Position numbers and translations under genes: made by a program
The notes under the pieces: generated by a model
Seen by the model: the letters and a program-made list of their open reading frames with translations, nothing else
Databases searched by the model: none
Told to the model about the DNA's origin: nothing
NCBI RefSeq assembly: GCF_024345975.1
Contig: NZ_JAGQCD010000004.1
Coordinates: 98,116-162,115, forward strand
Length of the DNA: 64,000 bases
Direction of reading: 5' to 3'
DNA from: Cyanobium sp. Cruz-8D1
GTDB taxonomy: Bacteria > Cyanobacteriota > Cyanobacteriia > PCC-6307 > Cyanobiaceae
In this document: positions 41,276 through 50,616 of the stretch, piece after piece
Position numbering within the stretch: position 1 is the stretch's first letter
How the letters are laid out: the number at the start of each line of letters is the position of its first letter

Positions 41276-41301
41276 GCCAGGCTGCCCCAACGCAGCCTGG
41301 C
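41276..41301. repeat. Perfect 10-bp inverted repeat
   Basis: GCCAGGCTGC, six-base loop CCCAAC, GCAGCCTGGC. No T run follows on either strand, so it is not a normal terminator. It lies between the groESL terminator and the hsdM/VOC remnant and could be a transposon scar or a regulatory hairpin. Confidence 0.6.
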
Positions 41302-41342
41302 CCCCCCACCCCCTGCCTGCCCCGCTCCACGTCTGATACCCC

Positions 41343-41909
41343 GTCCGCACCGACCTCACTGACGCCCTGCTGGCCCTGATCCCGGAGGACGGCAGCCGCC
41401 TGAGCAATGCAGAGCTGCGCGCCGAGCTGTTGGACCTGGCCGATGAACCCTTCAGAGACGAGGAGTTTGAAGCCGCCAAGGACCACGTGGTGGCCATGGG
41501 TGCTGCCGAAAAGGCCCGCGGCGCCGGCGGTGGCTTGAAAGCCCCAGGCCGCGGCCGCCGCAACGTCACTGGCGCGGCCCCCACCAGCGCCCAGCCCGCC
41601 TTCGCCCCTGGCACCACGGCCGCCTCGGTGCTCACCGGTGAGCTGCGCAACCAGATCGACGGCATCTGGAATGCCTTCTGGAGCGGCGGCATCGCCAATC
41701 CGCTGGAGGTGCTGGAGCGCAGCCGATCTGGGGGCCTGGTTTTCGCGGTGGAACCGAAGCTCCGCTTCGCCGGCGAAGTGCTGGAGCATCACACCCTTTT
41801 CCTGATCGATCCAACCGGCAACTGGCTGGAGTTCAAGCACTACAGCGATCCGGACGCGGTGCTCGGCTGCCGCAGCCACACCCAGGTGGGTGATTCACGT
41901 CATGGCTGA
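41343..41909 (+). pseudogene. Chimeric remnant: hsdM N terminus joined to VOC protein C terminus
   Basis: The frame opens after a TGA at 41334 with no normal start; the first usable start codon in frame is TTG at 41430. The first part (TDLTDALLALIPEDGSRLSN, then LTGELRNQIDGIWNAFWSGGIANPLEVLE) matches the N-terminal domain of type I restriction-modification M subunits. From about 41717 the same frame reads VEPKLRFAGEV, HHTLFLIDPTGNWLEFKHYSDPDAVLG, typical of the C-terminal half of VOC/glyoxalase-like proteins. Neither protein is complete. It was probably made by a deletion that joined two genes in frame. Confidence 0.7.
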
Positions 41910-42780
41910 AGCGTCACTGCGCTGGGTGCGCTGCCGGCTGGTGGCGGGCCATGGCATGGCATCGGGCCGGGCCCCCACCAGCCCCTACCCGGCCGGCACG
42001 ATTCACCTGCAGGCGCCCTTCTTTGCGGCCAGGGGCATCGATCTGTCGCCCTTCTTCGCCGGCACCCTCAACCTGGAGGCCGTTCGGGACCACTGGCGCC
42101 TCAGTGACCCTGACGCCCGGGTTGAGGCCCTGGAATGGACCGATCGCCATCCACCGGAGACCTTCTCCTTCTGGCAATGCCGCCTGCGGGTTCCCGCCGA
42201 AACCGCCACAGCGGCAATCGTTGGCGGGGGCGCTGGAGGTGAAGTTTCAAGCGGCGATGCGGTTTGCTCCGATGCCGGAGGCGCCGTTGGTTCCGCCGGC
42301 TTGGCCGCCCTCATCTATTACCCCCACCCCGAAACCAAGCGCGCCCATCACCAAGCTCCCAGCTGCCTGGAGGTGCTGTCCCCCTGGATCCCAGGCCTCA
42401 CGCCGGGTCTGGAGCTGGAACTGGGCGTCGATCCGCGCTGCTGCCGCCTGATCGATCCGGTCCGGCTGCGGGCGCGGCTGCTGGAGTTCCATAAGTTCCG
42501 CGTGCTGGCGGCCCAGGAGGAGTTCTTCGTGGCGTTCCGAGCGCTCCAGCCCGGTGATGCCCCACGGCCGGATCCGAGGCCTTGCCTGGCTCCCGCGCCC
42601 CAGGTTGTCGGCCGGGCCTTAGTCCAGCCCACCGCCTCGACCGCTCTTGGAGCCACCGCCGCCCTCGATCCCAATCGGTTCCGCACCTGGCTCCAGCCTC
42701 TCTGGCCCGAAGCCCTCGATCTTGACGACGCCGACCTGCTGGCCACGCTTGAGCAGGCCCGCCAGCTCCATGTGAACTGA
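41902..42780 (+). CDS. DUF120-like/RibK-like conserved cyanobacterial protein
   Basis: A 292-residue protein. The N-terminal half (GHGMASG at 16-22, SPYPAGTIHLQAPFF, FFAGTLNLEA, then WTDRHPPETFSFWQCRL and LIYYPHPETKRAH) resembles a widespread cyanobacterial protein distantly like the CTP-dependent riboflavin kinase (DUF120) fold. A Gly/Ala/Ser-rich insert of about 25 residues interrupts it near residue 115. The C-terminal part (residues 215-292) is not recognised. The start ATG at 41902 overlaps the chimeric remnant by eight bases. Activity unknown. Confidence 0.65.
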   Translation: MAEASLRWVRCRLVAGHGMASGRAPTSPYPAGTIHLQAPFFAARGIDLSPFFAGTLNLEAVRDHWRLSDPDARVEALEWTDRHPPETFSFWQCRLRVPAETATAAIVGGGAGGEVSSGDAVCSDAGGAVGSAGLAALIYYPHPETKRAHHQAPSCLEVLSPWIPGLTPGLELELGVDPRCCRLIDPVRLRARLLEFHKFRVLAAQEEFFVAFRALQPGDAPRPDPRPCLAPAPQVVGRALVQPTASTALGATAALDPNRFRTWLQPLWPEALDLDDADLLATLEQARQLHVN

Positions 42781-42816
42781 GCGCTTAGGCCGATCGGCCC
42801 ATTCCAAGCCCGGCGC

Positions 42817-43182
42817 TCAGCCCTTGCCCGCCAACTGCTCACAGGCGGGGGGCCGGCCCATTTGCTGAGCCGTTTCCACCGGCCGCCCGAATTGCCGCTG
42901 GAACTCCTGAAGCCGCCGGTTGATGGCGCACTGGGCCTGCCGTCAGGCCAGGCGCTCAGCTGGATCGCTGGGCTCCGCACCGAGTGCATCGGCTGCCTGC
43001 AGCAGAGGCCGCAGCTGGTCGGCCCAGAGTCCGCGCCGATTTGGGGTGCTCGCTTCCGGCAGATCGCCGGTGAGGGCCGCCTGGTCCCAGGCGCTGCGGC
43101 GATCGGGCCGCGGGAGCAGCGCTGCCCCCAGGCCCAGCAGCAGGGCGAGGGCGGCACCAACGACCACGGGGCGTTGACTCAC
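42817..43182 (-). pseudogene. Small exported protein gene split by in-frame TGA
   Basis: ATG at 43182 reads a hydrophobic leader (VVVGAALALLLGLGAALL) and 79 residues up to a TGA at 42943-42945. The same frame continues after the stop for 41 more residues of normal-looking protein (RQAQCAINRRLQEFQRQFG, then RPVETAQQMGRPPACEQL) to a second TGA at 42817. The simplest view is that a codon such as TGG became TGA. The gene follows the glycosyltransferase gene at 43238-44484 by 55 bases on the same strand. Family not recognised. Confidence 0.55.
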
Positions 43183-43237
43183 AACAGCAGACGATGGCGG
43201 ATCAACCCCAGCCTGGGGCGTTCAACTCGGCTTTGAA

Positions 43238-44484
43238 TCAAGGAGCTCTCTCAAGCAAGGTCGTCGAGTTGATGGAACATTCCGTGGCTGCCTCTGTGAG
43301 GGTTGTACGGAAATTCTCGGGCCGATTGGCCAGCAGGGTGAGCCCCACAGAAAACCAGATTGCCGCCGAGAGCGTCTGGGGGAGGAACCGATCAGCGGTC
43401 AGGTGGACCGGGATCCAGAGGGAGACCTGCATAGCCACCGCCAGTGCCCCGATCCAGATCCCGGGATGGCGCAGCGCCAAGCTCAGGATTGCCAGCTGGG
43501 CAGGGAACAGCATGATGTTGTCATAGTTGAGGTGATAGGCGGCCAGGGCTCCCAGTACCGCGCACAGTCCCTGAAGCCGCAGCATCGTACCGGGGTCGAC
43601 CCGGCGAGGAGCTGCCATGCTTCCTTGCTGATGACGCCCCTTGGCGGTCTTCCTGGCAAGGAACAGGCCACCGAGCAGCAGGGTCAGCGTCAGAATCGCC
43701 CCAACCCACGGACCGAGCAGCCCCATCAGGTTCGTGTTCCCAGCCCTCACGAAGCTCAGGCTGCTGGGCACCAACCAGAGAGAGACGTACCGGATGGGCG
43801 AGACGTGGGTGTAGGCCAGGGCTATCCCTGAAAGGACAAGCAGCACGGCAAGGCCCAGCAGCAGACCGCGGCGGTTGCCCCGTTGGAGTAACGGGAGGGC
43901 AAAAGCGGCGGCAATCTGGGGTTTGAGCATGGCCAGGGCCCAGCTGATCCCCGCCGGAAGCGGGCGCTGGCGTTCCAGCAGCCACCACTGCAGGCTGATC
44001 AGACCCATGCACAGGATCGAGAATTGGCCGTGATAGAGGCAATTGCTATTGCCACCGATGGCCACGGGAGCCAGGGCCCCGAGCAGGCCAGCGGCGGGAC
44101 CAGCGAATCGGAGCGTGCGCCAGCCAATCCAACTGATCAGGCCCAGGGAGAGCAGACTCAGTCCGTGCACGAGTCGCCAGGCTCCACCCGAACCGCCCCA
44201 GACAAAGAAGAACCCGAACATCGGCTGGGCGTAGGGGGATACACCGAGTTGGGAAATTGGGCCGGTACCGGTGGGTGCTGGAGGCGGCTCATGGGATAGA
44301 AACCCTGCCGGAAAACGGCGTACTCCCGCCCTCGCGTCATCAGATCCGCTGTCAGATGACCGTGGCTGGATTTCAGGCCACTGGCCAGGTTGAAGGCGGC
44401 ATAGCAGGCCAGCAAGATGAACAGAACAAGTAGAACAACTTGCCGACCGATCTCGAGACGCCATGGCCGTTTTAGCTCCTTCAT
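43238..44484 (-). pseudogene. GT87/DUF2029-type membrane glycosyltransferase, frameshifted
   Basis: Two frames join at a run of five C (minus strand, 44234-44238). The upstream frame, from ATG at 44484 (MKELKRPWRLEIGRQVVLLVL), runs to FPNSVYPP; the downstream frame continues YAQPMFGFFFVWGG and then about ten membrane helices to the stop at 43238. One extra C would restore a single protein of about 415 residues. It resembles polyprenol-phosphate-dependent mannosyltransferases of the DUF2029 family (NTNLMGLLGP and YHLNYDNIML motifs). Its start overlaps the GT2 stop by four bases, so the pair was an operon. Confidence 0.75.
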
Positions 44485-45485
44485 GTCTGTCCGTTTCCCG
44501 TCAGGGCTTGTTGCAACATCACCAAGCAGAAGCTGAGGCTCGAATAGCAAAAAAAGAGGAAATGCAGCGGAACGGCCGCTAAGGCGAGGAGCGCGCCGCC
44601 CCGGCGGAAACAGAGCGCGTAGAACCCTCGATTGAACAGCACGATCAGGGCGAGAGCCAGCAGTGGCAAGGGCCAGAGGGTCGGAACAAAGGGTAGGGCG
44701 AGGCTGATCACCACCACAGTCAGGCTCAGCAGGGCGCTGAGGCGGGCGATACGATCCAGGTTGAGGTGGGTGCTGCGGCTGCCGCGACGAAGCACTAGCC
44801 GGCTCCAGGGGATGGCCCGCTGGCGGATGTCGGTGGCCACCATCGAGCGGAGGGTCCAGCGCTTGTGGTGGGTGCCCTGAATGGAGGGATCCAGTTCGAT
44901 CCGCCCGCCGGCGTCGCTGAGGCGCAGGCCGAATTCGATGTCCTCGATGCTGGGACACTTGTAGGCCACAGCGTCAAAGCCACCCGCAGCCTGGAAGGCC
45001 TCGCGACGAACCGCGCCGCAGCCGGCCCAGAAGGTGGTGGCGGCGCCGGGGTGGCTGCTGTGGGTGTGGTGGTGCAGCAGGTTGCGGAAGCGGCTCACAA
45101 CCCCCGGAGCGGCGGGGCGATCGTCGTAGCTGCCGAACACTGCCGTCAGGGTTGGATTGGCGCGGAAACGGGCTCGGATGCGCTCGATCGCGGCTGGGGC
45201 CAGTTCCACATCGGCATCCACGAACAGCAGGATCTCGCCGTGGGCCGATCGGGCGGCCAGGTTGCGTGCGGCGGCAGGCCCCTGCCTTAGGCCGGTGTTG
45301 AGAAGACGGGCGCCGCTCTGCAGCAGCCAGGAGGGAGGAGCTGGCGGCAACCCGTCAAACACCACCAGGGCCTCGTCGTCCGTCTCAAGACCGGCCAAAG
45401 CGGCCCGGGCGCAGCGACAGAAGGTGTTGTCCCAGCCGATGGTGGGCATCACCAGGGTGAAGGATGGGTAGTCAGAGCTCAACAT
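44481..45485 (-). CDS. Glycosyltransferase family 2
   Basis: A 334-residue GT2. The nucleotide-sugar site is seen in FTLVMPTIGWDN, the DxD-like motif in LLFVDADVEL, and the acceptor region in FWAGCGAVRREAFQAAGGFD and IEDIEFGLRL. The last 90 residues hold two to three membrane helices. ATG at 45485 is chosen; a GTG at 45491 in the same frame sits inside a 16-bp palindrome. It probably works with the neighbouring GT87-type enzyme in building a lipid-linked or surface glycan. Confidence 0.85.
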   Translation of the reverse strand: MLSSDYPSFTLVMPTIGWDNTFCRCARAALAGLETDDEALVVFDGLPPAPPSWLLQSGARLLNTGLRQGPAAARNLAARSAHGEILLFVDADVELAPAAIERIRARFRANPTLTAVFGSYDDRPAAPGVVSRFRNLLHHHTHSSHPGAATTFWAGCGAVRREAFQAAGGFDAVAYKCPSIEDIEFGLRLSDAGGRIELDPSIQGTHHKRWTLRSMVATDIRQRAIPWSRLVLRRGSRSTHLNLDRIARLSALLSLTVVVISLALPFVPTLWPLPLLALALIVLFNRGFYALCFRRGGALLALAAVPLHFLFFCYSSLSFCLVMLQQALTGNGQT

Positions 45486-45488
45486 GAA

Positions 45489-45504
45489 CACTGCGATCGC
45501 AGTG
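45489..45504. repeat. 16-bp palindrome containing HIP1
   Basis: CACTGCGATCGCAGTG is a perfect palindrome around the cyanobacterial HIP1 octamer GCGATCGC, at the 5' edge of the GT2 gene. HIP1 alone is frequent in such genomes; the extension to 16 bases is unusual. Confidence 0.6.
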
Positions 45505-46010
45505 CATCAGGATGGAAAACCCCGTGGAGCGAATCAGGGTTGTCATAGGCGTCTGATGGGCTTGCTTGATCCGAACATCTTTATCAATTTCATGTGGGGC
45601 ATGGCGAAACGTGCGTACAACTGATTAACTTTTACTTTAAAGCAGGGAATGAACTGGCACTTTCATTTATTTTATCAGCCCTCTTACCGTTGAAATGGGC
45701 AAGTTTAAGACTTGGACAGCTGGCTATCTGGTGGGCCACAAGGTGATGCGATGAGAATGGCGCAAATAGGAAACAATTGAAATAACTGAATGAAGCGAAA
45801 TCGCTGGCCTTCGCAATGGTAGCATCCTCGCCCAAGCGACGATCATGCTCTTGATTCAGCCAAAGGTGATAAAGTTTGGCCTAAACTGAGTACTTGGTTG
45901 ATTGACGCATCCCAACAGTCAGCGAAACATTCACACCTTGCCCATTGCAACACCTTCTTCCACAAGCGAAAGAGTCGGTGATTTTGCTCGTCAGCCTACA
46001 TTAGCCATCA
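45505..46010. other. Non-coding A+T-rich region, left edge of glycan island
   Basis: About 500 bases with no gene I can support. Base composition falls sharply toward A+T compared with the 44 kb to the left. A 67-codon minus-strand frame (45632-45835) has no recognisable features. It is likely the promoter region for the Wzm/Wzt pair and the GT2 operon. Confidence 0.6.
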
Positions 46011-46820
46011 ATGAAAAAAAATATTTCTTATCTGAATCAGTGGCTTAATGATGTTCTAGCTTGCCGCTTCAGTGCGTACTGTCTTTTTAAAAGGCAGTTA
46101 GCGCAACAATATCGCTACTCATCACTCGGACTGCTTTGGGCCTTCGTTCCCACGATATTGACGGCCGTGGTGTTAATCGGCAGCCAGCGGGCTCAGATGC
46201 TTGCTGGCTCCACAAATATACCAGCCGCATTCTACGGAATTTTCGGCGTTGCCCTTGCGCAAACATTCCTGGAAGCACTCAACACGATGCGACGCCTATT
46301 CATCACACACCAACACGTACTAAGGCGACAGATATTGCCATTGGATGCTTTCATCATGGCTGATCTGATGCAGTTGCTCTTCACCATGCTGGTACGGTTC
46401 TCGATCGTGGTTGCTGTCTATGCACTATTCTCGGTGCCAGCACCAAGCCCAGTGATGGCCATGATCGCCGTTCTGGGCTATTGCGGCATCGCTTTCGCTG
46501 GATCAGGGATTGGCCTGTTGATCGCCCCATTTGCCGCCCTCACCCAGGACCTTGAGCATGTGTCATCTCTTCTTCCTTGGACGATCTTCGCGATCACGCC
46601 GGTGTTCGTACCGATCACGGGCAGCACAATTTTGGGTCGTATTGCGGCCATCAACCCCCTAACCTGGGCCTTCGATGGTATCCGTGCGGCCGCCTATGGT
46701 GGAGAGGGCCATACCATTGCATCTGCTCTGGCCGGCTTGTTGGGCAGTGCATTGCTTCTGTTGGGCTGGAGCTTGTGTCGTGTTTCCAGGCCCCACGTGG
46801 TCGAAAGGCTGATGATGTGA
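46011..46820 (+). CDS. Polysaccharide ABC exporter permease (Wzm type)
   Basis: A 269-residue inner-membrane permease with six helices of the ABC-2 polysaccharide export type. FKRQLAQQYRYSSLGLLWAFVPTIL is the family-typical cytoplasmic start, and LPWTIFAITPVFVP and AINPLTWAFDGIR are typical C-terminal motifs. It would export a finished glycan, such as O-antigen or capsule, with the ATPase encoded just downstream. Base composition is lower in G+C than the flanking genome. Confidence 0.88.
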   Translation: MKKNISYLNQWLNDVLACRFSAYCLFKRQLAQQYRYSSLGLLWAFVPTILTAVVLIGSQRAQMLAGSTNIPAAFYGIFGVALAQTFLEALNTMRRLFITHQHVLRRQILPLDAFIMADLMQLLFTMLVRFSIVVAVYALFSVPAPSPVMAMIAVLGYCGIAFAGSGIGLLIAPFAALTQDLEHVSSLLPWTIFAITPVFVPITGSTILGRIAAINPLTWAFDGIRAAAYGGEGHTIASALAGLLGSALLLLGWSLCRVSRPHVVERLMM

Positions 46821-46822
46821 CG

Positions 46823-48088
46823 ATGGCCGAACCACTCCTGGTGATTGATGGTATGTGGAAGCGATTGTGTCGCCGACACGATCGTGCCGTTCCCCACACC
46901 CTCGCCGATATCAGCCGGCAGATCTTTGGCCGTCCTCCACGTCTTGAGCTTCGCGCCGGAGAATTCTGGGCACTGCAGGATATCAATCTTGCCATCGCGC
47001 CCGGCCAGGTGGTTGGCGTGATTGGCCACAACGGTGCGGGCAAGAGCACGCTGATCAATCTGGTCACAGGCGTCATTCTCCCAACAGCTGGTTCGATCCA
47101 CATCAAGACCCCTCGCATCGCCATGATCGATGCCAACGGCGGCCTGAATCCATTCGAAACCGGAAGGGAAAACGCCGCCACCCTGCTTGCCCTCTATGGG
47201 TTGCCCACCGCAGGTATCCCCAGAGAAATAGAAGCCGTGGAGGAATTTGCAGGAATTGGTGAGTTTATCGATGCGCCAGTTAGCACCTATAGCCTGGGAA
47301 TGCGATTGCGCCTGGCCTTTTCGATTTATACCCGCTTGGCGCCGGAATTATTTGTGATCGACGAAGCCCTCGGAGGAGGCGATCAACAATTTCGCAATCG
47401 TTTTCGGCGATTTCTTCGCGATTATGTGGATGCGGGAGGGGCGATCCTTCTCTGCTCCCACGAGATGACATTGATCCAGGCTTTCTGCCATCACTCTATC
47501 CTGCTCGATCAGGGTCGGATCATTGCCGAAGGCGACCCTACAGATGTGATCACGGTCTATCAAGAACGTATCGAAGAAAACGAGAAGCTAGACACAAAAG
47601 AGATAAAAAAATCTACAGAAATCCCATCAAATGAGATCTGCCAAATCAACTCCATCAATCTGAAGACACAGAATAACCTTCCCGTATCCTCAGGCGGATC
47701 ACTAGTGATTGAGCTGGAGATTTGTGTTCAACAACAGATCGGTTGCTTGGCATGTGCGATCGATATCGGCAACGCCGAACTCACCTCAATTACCACCCTT
47801 GTTCACGGATATCCTGAGGGCAGTCTTTCTCTCAAGCCACCCATGACGATCATACGCTGTAATATCGATCGGCTACCGCTGGCACCGGGCAAGTATGACC
47901 TACGTTTCGCCTTGTTCCAGCCATCATCAGCAACCACCATTGCCACCCTTGGGTGGGATAGTGCAGCATTTCCATTGAAAGTCATAGCGGAGGATATCAA
48001 CTGGACGGTTATCATGCGTCAGAAGCGTAACTTCGTGCACATTGCAGCAGAATGGGAGATGACGAGCAATCAATCCGAACTGGACTGA
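46823..48088 (+). CDS. Polysaccharide ABC exporter ATPase (Wzt type)
   Basis: ATPase partner of the permease. Walker A GHNGAGKST, signature YSLGMRLRLAFS (the LSGGQ variant of this family), Walker B LFVIDEALGGGD and H-loop CSHEM are clear. Residues after about 260 form a C-terminal beta domain like the Wzt carbohydrate-binding domain, which can select the glycan terminus. ATG at 46823 is chosen; GTG at 46817 would overlap the permease stop by four bases. Its end overlaps the convergent tandem glycosyltransferase gene by 19 bases. Confidence 0.88.
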   Translation: MAEPLLVIDGMWKRLCRRHDRAVPHTLADISRQIFGRPPRLELRAGEFWALQDINLAIAPGQVVGVIGHNGAGKSTLINLVTGVILPTAGSIHIKTPRIAMIDANGGLNPFETGRENAATLLALYGLPTAGIPREIEAVEEFAGIGEFIDAPVSTYSLGMRLRLAFSIYTRLAPELFVIDEALGGGDQQFRNRFRRFLRDYVDAGGAILLCSHEMTLIQAFCHHSILLDQGRIIAEGDPTDVITVYQERIEENEKLDTKEIKKSTEIPSNEICQINSINLKTQNNLPVSSGGSLVIELEICVQQQIGCLACAIDIGNAELTSITTLVHGYPEGSLSLKPPMTIIRCNIDRLPLAPGKYDLRFALFQPSSATTIATLGWDSAAFPLKVIAEDINWTVIMRQKRNFVHIAAEWEMTSNQSELD

Positions 48089-50616
48089 AACATTCGCTTC
48101 ATTACACGATTAACCGATTGCCCAGGATCCGACGCAATCCTCGCCGCCCAGGTTGATAGCTTCAAGTCAGGCAAGATGTGAGCTGGTGGAACGATGGCCC
48201 CACCGGAAGGCCGTGAAAATGGGGACGAGACAACCCCCTGGAAAAGCGACATGTACCGCTCAATCATTGGGTTGATCAGATAAGTAGAATTCACTGTGCG
48301 TGTGGCCGCCTGTCCCATGCGACGCCTTTCTTCGGGATGGCGCCAGAGCCATTGGAGATGGTCCGCGAATCCTTCGTAATCTCCCACTCGGGCAACAAGA
48401 CCATTGCAACCAGGCACGATCACATCGGGTACACCACTTCGCAGGTCGCTGACGACAGGAACAAGCCCAAGGGCCATCGCCTCCAGCATTCCCACCGAGA
48501 GCCCTTCGAAAGATGAAGGGAGCAAGAAGACATCACCCATCGCCAGGATGGCCAATCCATCCTCATGAGGCTGGGCTCCCGTAAACCAGATTTTTCGCTC
48601 ACGCACCAGTTGATGGGCTTGCCGTTCCATCGGATAGCGAAGATCACCATCGCCGACAATGATCAATTCATAAGGAACACTCCTATCGTCGAGCGCCCGG
48701 GCAATCACAAGCAAATCAAGCACCCGTTTCTGCCTTGGAATGAGCCGACCGGTGTAGATGATGCGCAATCGAGACCTGTCAAAACCAGAGACGTCTTCAT
48801 CCCAGGCAGGCTTCAAGGCGGAAGGGAACGGGATTCCATAAGGAATCGTGTGCAACCTCGAGCCAAAAGCTGGTGCCAGGCCTCGCAGGTGATCCGTGAT
48901 GGCATGACTCACGCCAACCAAGGCGTTACAGGCGTGCCCAATGCGGCAGAGATGTTCATAATGCCAGGGATCATCACTATGGGCGATGCCAATGACTCTC
49001 ACACGATTCGACAAAACCGGCGCGAGGCATGAATAGCGATCATCATAGTTTGGCAAATAGATGCAGGGGCTGAGATTTTCCAGATGCTCGCGCATGATCT
49101 GCCAGCGAATCTTCCAGCTGAGATAGTCGGATTCAAGCCGCGGGTCCTTGAGCACCAAGGGGATGTCGTCTGCAAAAGAGATGGGATGACCATCCTGATC
49201 AGCGGGACGGGTGAGAATGCGGGCATCAATTCCACGCTGACGCAGTCCACGCACAAGATGAACGGAAAAGGTATCGACTCCGCTGATTGATCCACCGCTA
49301 CAGGCAACGAGAACACGGTGCTGTTCCAGAGGAATCGATTTGGAGGGCAAGCTGGATACGTGGCTTATAGCTTTGATGAGAGCTGGTGGATCGGGCCAGC
49401 GGTCTGTGGCTGAAATATATTGCTGATCAACCATGCTGCTTTCAGGAAAGATGGATTGACCTGCCACCTCTTCCTGCAGGGCAACATAGAACTTACGAGA
49501 ACGAGCAAAATCTCTTCGCAGAGATCGCTCGCCAATTCGCTCAAAGAGATTCAAGTATCGCTCCACCATCTGCTCATTGCCAAGCCCAGCGGTCCTGACG
49601 GTTGTGAAAGCCTTGTCTCCTAAACGCCGTCTCTGGTCAAGGTCGGAGAGCTGCATCTCGACCTGAGTCACGAAGTCATCAGGGTTCCCTGCAGCGGATG
49701 TCAGTGCGTTGATGCCATGAACTATCAGCCCCGCTCGTGATTCCATACAGGGCAGAAGAGGAATACAGCCGCGGCTCATGGCCTCTAGGAGGCTGAGGGG
49801 GAGATCTGCACTCTCAGGGACAGTGGAGAGAACAGCGTGTTGGTTTACAAAGGCATCAAGCAGATCTGCGTTGGGCATCCGACCAGCAACGGTCAGCAAA
49901 CCAGACTGAACTAGAGGCTGAAGCTGCTTACTGAGAGTTTCCTGCGATAAGTCTGATCCAAGAAGGGTAAAACGAAATTGGCTTGTATGGCACGCCAAGC
50001 GCGACATGACAGCCACCAAAATAGTTAGATCTGATGGGGAAGGCATCGAATCCAGGATGCAGGCTATCTGCGTATCTCCTCGGCTCTTATCTGGCGGAGA
50101 TGAGAGCAGGGGGATCCCAGGAGGGATCATTGCCAGCTTTGGACTTGCACCATGCAAATACGTGAGCTTGTAGTGGATGCGTTCGTTGGCCGCTACGACT
50201 GCATCCCAATAAGGAAAAAGATAATAAGCTTGTTGCAAGAGAGGCTCGCTATCTTTAAGCAAGACCCCAATGCTTTTGATGCGGTTCGACAACCTGGGCG
50301 CAATCACGTTGTGCCGCAAGTCGTGGAGCATTAGAAAATGACATGGAGCTCGTTCTTCGAGATACCGCTCCAAAGCCTCCCAGCGATGTCCCCAGGGATC
50401 TTGCCCCCCTACAGCCAGGAGGTCGCAAGGCAAATCGGCGGGAAGGGTGGCCTCCTGGCTCGCTCCCTCTCCCTCTGAAATCGTAGAATGTGTCTCGGTG
50501 AGAAGAAGTGTAACCTCATGGCCATGGCCTAAAAGACCCCTTACCATTCTCTCGGCGAAAATGCAGCTTGAATTGATTTCCCATCGGGGTAAGCCGATGA
50601 TCACTCTGTACGGCAT
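48070..50616 (-). CDS. Tandem GT4 glycosyltransferase
   Basis: An 848-residue protein with two GT-B (GT4) units. The first (about 1-370) ends in the VPESADLPLSLLEAMSRG donor-site segment; the second (about 440-800) has the classic EGLSVGMLEAMALGLVPVVSD E-x7-E motif, YTGRLIPRQKRVLDLL and VACSGGSISGVDTFSVHL. Each unit probably transfers one sugar, so the protein may make two linkages. ATG at 50616 overlaps the end of the upstream PhyH gene by 16 bases. Confidence 0.85.
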   Translation of the reverse strand: MPYRVIIGLPRWEINSSCIFAERMVRGLLGHGHEVTLLLTETHSTISEGEGASQEATLPADLPCDLLAVGGQDPWGHRWEALERYLEERAPCHFLMLHDLRHNVIAPRLSNRIKSIGVLLKDSEPLLQQAYYLFPYWDAVVAANERIHYKLTYLHGASPKLAMIPPGIPLLSSPPDKSRGDTQIACILDSMPSPSDLTILVAVMSRLACHTSQFRFTLLGSDLSQETLSKQLQPLVQSGLLTVAGRMPNADLLDAFVNQHAVLSTVPESADLPLSLLEAMSRGCIPLLPCMESRAGLIVHGINALTSAAGNPDDFVTQVEMQLSDLDQRRRLGDKAFTTVRTAGLGNEQMVERYLNLFERIGERSLRRDFARSRKFYVALQEEVAGQSIFPESSMVDQQYISATDRWPDPPALIKAISHVSSLPSKSIPLEQHRVLVACSGGSISGVDTFSVHLVRGLRQRGIDARILTRPADQDGHPISFADDIPLVLKDPRLESDYLSWKIRWQIMREHLENLSPCIYLPNYDDRYSCLAPVLSNRVRVIGIAHSDDPWHYEHLCRIGHACNALVGVSHAITDHLRGLAPAFGSRLHTIPYGIPFPSALKPAWDEDVSGFDRSRLRIIYTGRLIPRQKRVLDLLVIARALDDRSVPYELIIVGDGDLRYPMERQAHQLVRERKIWFTGAQPHEDGLAILAMGDVFLLPSSFEGLSVGMLEAMALGLVPVVSDLRSGVPDVIVPGCNGLVARVGDYEGFADHLQWLWRHPEERRRMGQAATRTVNSTYLINPMIERYMSLFQGVVSSPFSRPSGGAIVPPAHILPDLKLSTWAARIASDPGQSVNRVMKRMFQSSSD

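Noticed and set aside
45632..45835. A 67-codon minus-strand frame in the island's left spacer
   Set aside because: No start context, family motif or neighbour supports it in an A+T-rich region where short frames arise by chance.
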